20,802 nt of DNA from CAYZHV01 sp046541355 (GTDB lineage Bacteria > Spirochaetota > Spirochaetia > DSM-27196 > Alkalispirochaetaceae): contig JBKHDM010000050.1 of NCBI GenBank assembly GCA_046541355.1, positions 1 through 20,802 on the forward strand, written 5' to 3'. The notes beneath the pieces are model-generated. The model did no database searches. It worked only from the letters and a program-made list of their open reading frames with translations, and was not told where the DNA came from. The stretch's first letter is position 1, and every line of letters begins with the position of its first letter. This document shows, in pieces, positions 20,486-20,802 of this stretch. A program made the position numbers and the translations under genes.

Positions 20486-20802
20486 ATGGCGGCAATCCTC
20501 GGGACTACCCTCCTCCCTCCGAGCCCCACCGGGGCAGATCACCATCTCCCCTCTGTGACCCGGGCCATCGTGCTCCGGGCCATCGTGCTCCCGGCCATCG
20601 TGCTCCGGGCCATCGTGCTCCGGACCGTCGTGCTCCGGGCCATCGTGCTCCGGGCCGTCGTGCTCCGGGCCGTCGTGCTCCGTCCCTCCCTCGGTGAGAA
20701 AGCCGACCCAACCTCTGCTGCCTCACTCCAGGCGTCTGCTTTACTCGAGGCGGCCAGTTCACTCCCGGCGACCAGCCGCTCTTTCTTCGCCGGAATAGTG
20801 GC
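20486..20802 (+). CDS. Partial reading frame with pentapeptide repeats, runs off window
   Basis: From ATG 20486 (AGGGA six nt upstream, nine bp after the preceding small membrane gene) a frame stays open to the window end, 105 codons without a stop. About 20 leading residues are followed by roughly eight copies of a Val-Leu-Arg-Ala-Ile pentapeptide encoded by the 15-bp repeat, then an Ala/Ser-rich segment. Because the repeat is a multiple of three bases, several frames on both strands are open here, so this may not be a gene. Confidence 0.25.
   Translation, partial: MAAILGTTLLPPSPTGADHHLPSVTRAIVLRAIVLPAIVLRAIVLRTVVLRAIVLRAVVLRAVVLRPSLGEKADPTSAASLQASALLEAASSLPATSRSFFAGIV
20561..20682. repeat. 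15-bp tandem repeat array
   Basis: GTGCTCCGGGCC(A/G)TC is repeated head to tail: seven full copies from 20570 to 20674, with partial copies at both ends. Copies differ at one to two positions, mainly A/G at position 13. There are no spacers. On the minus strand the unit could read Asp-Gly-Pro-Glu-His, but that frame has no usable start codon. Confidence 0.95.

Noticed and set aside
20279..20545. 88-codon minus-strand frame following the 15-bp repeat
   Set aside because: Its Arg/Glu/Gln-rich product is what antisense of the two-helix membrane gene yields, and the repeat-coding extension has no start codon.

Overview
The window is about 20.8 kb of GC-rich, densely packed bacterial DNA. GTG and TTG starts are common, intergenic gaps are short, and several convergent genes share or overlap their stop codons. 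Molybdopterin synthesis, LytS-type sensor kinases and a tRNA without an encoded CCA suggest a free-living, metabolically versatile, probably anaerobic or facultative bacterium. A free-living spirochaete is one possibility, but the phylum cannot be fixed from the sequence. No insertion sequence, phage or CRISPR array was seen.

Left third (1-6279): a molybdenum cofactor (Moco) biosynthesis cluster. After a 36-bp GC-rich tandem repeat comes mog. Facing it on the minus strand is a thiF/moeB-like - moaD - moaE operon. A 425-bp divergent control region separates this from a plus-strand moeA - moaA - moaC operon. Next come a molbindin gene (mop, minus), mobB and an unrecognised 64-aa gene. Together they cover GTP to cyclic pyranopterin (MoaA, MoaC), to molybdopterin (MoaD, MoaE, recharged by the ThiF-like enzyme), to adenylated molybdopterin (Mog), to Mo insertion (MoeA), plus nucleotide maturation (MobB) and Mo storage (Mop). 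No modABC transporter, mobA or molybdoenzyme lies in the window.

Middle (6276-15465): two tandem paralogous membrane sensor kinases (5TM-LYT / PAS / HisKA_2 / HATPase) without a neighbouring regulator, then a divergent MFS transporter. A run of minus-strand genes follows, in transcription order: a PRPP-synthase-like enzyme, a thioredoxin-fold redox protein, a soluble NarX-type hybrid kinase, a NarL-type response regulator and a DksA/TraR-type zinc-finger protein.

Right third (15580-20802): a YaeQ-like protein, a PgeF/YfiH-type multicopper-oxidase-fold protein, and a P1B-4-type metal-exporting ATPase whose 3' end overlaps a PerR/Fur-family regulator on the other strand by 52 bp. This pairing resembles the known PerR-controlled Fe(II) efflux pumps. 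A tRNA-Asp(GTC) with its own promoter and terminator follows, then a hypothetical 81-aa protein, a 59-aa two-helix membrane protein, and a 15-bp tandem repeat inside a reading frame that runs off the window.

The observations most worth a second look are the compact MoaA, the structured moeA leader with a palindrome in the divergent Moco promoter region, the 64-aa gene ending the Moco cluster, and the ATPase/PerR pair with its cysteine-rich N-terminus and antisense overlap. None is proof of a new system.
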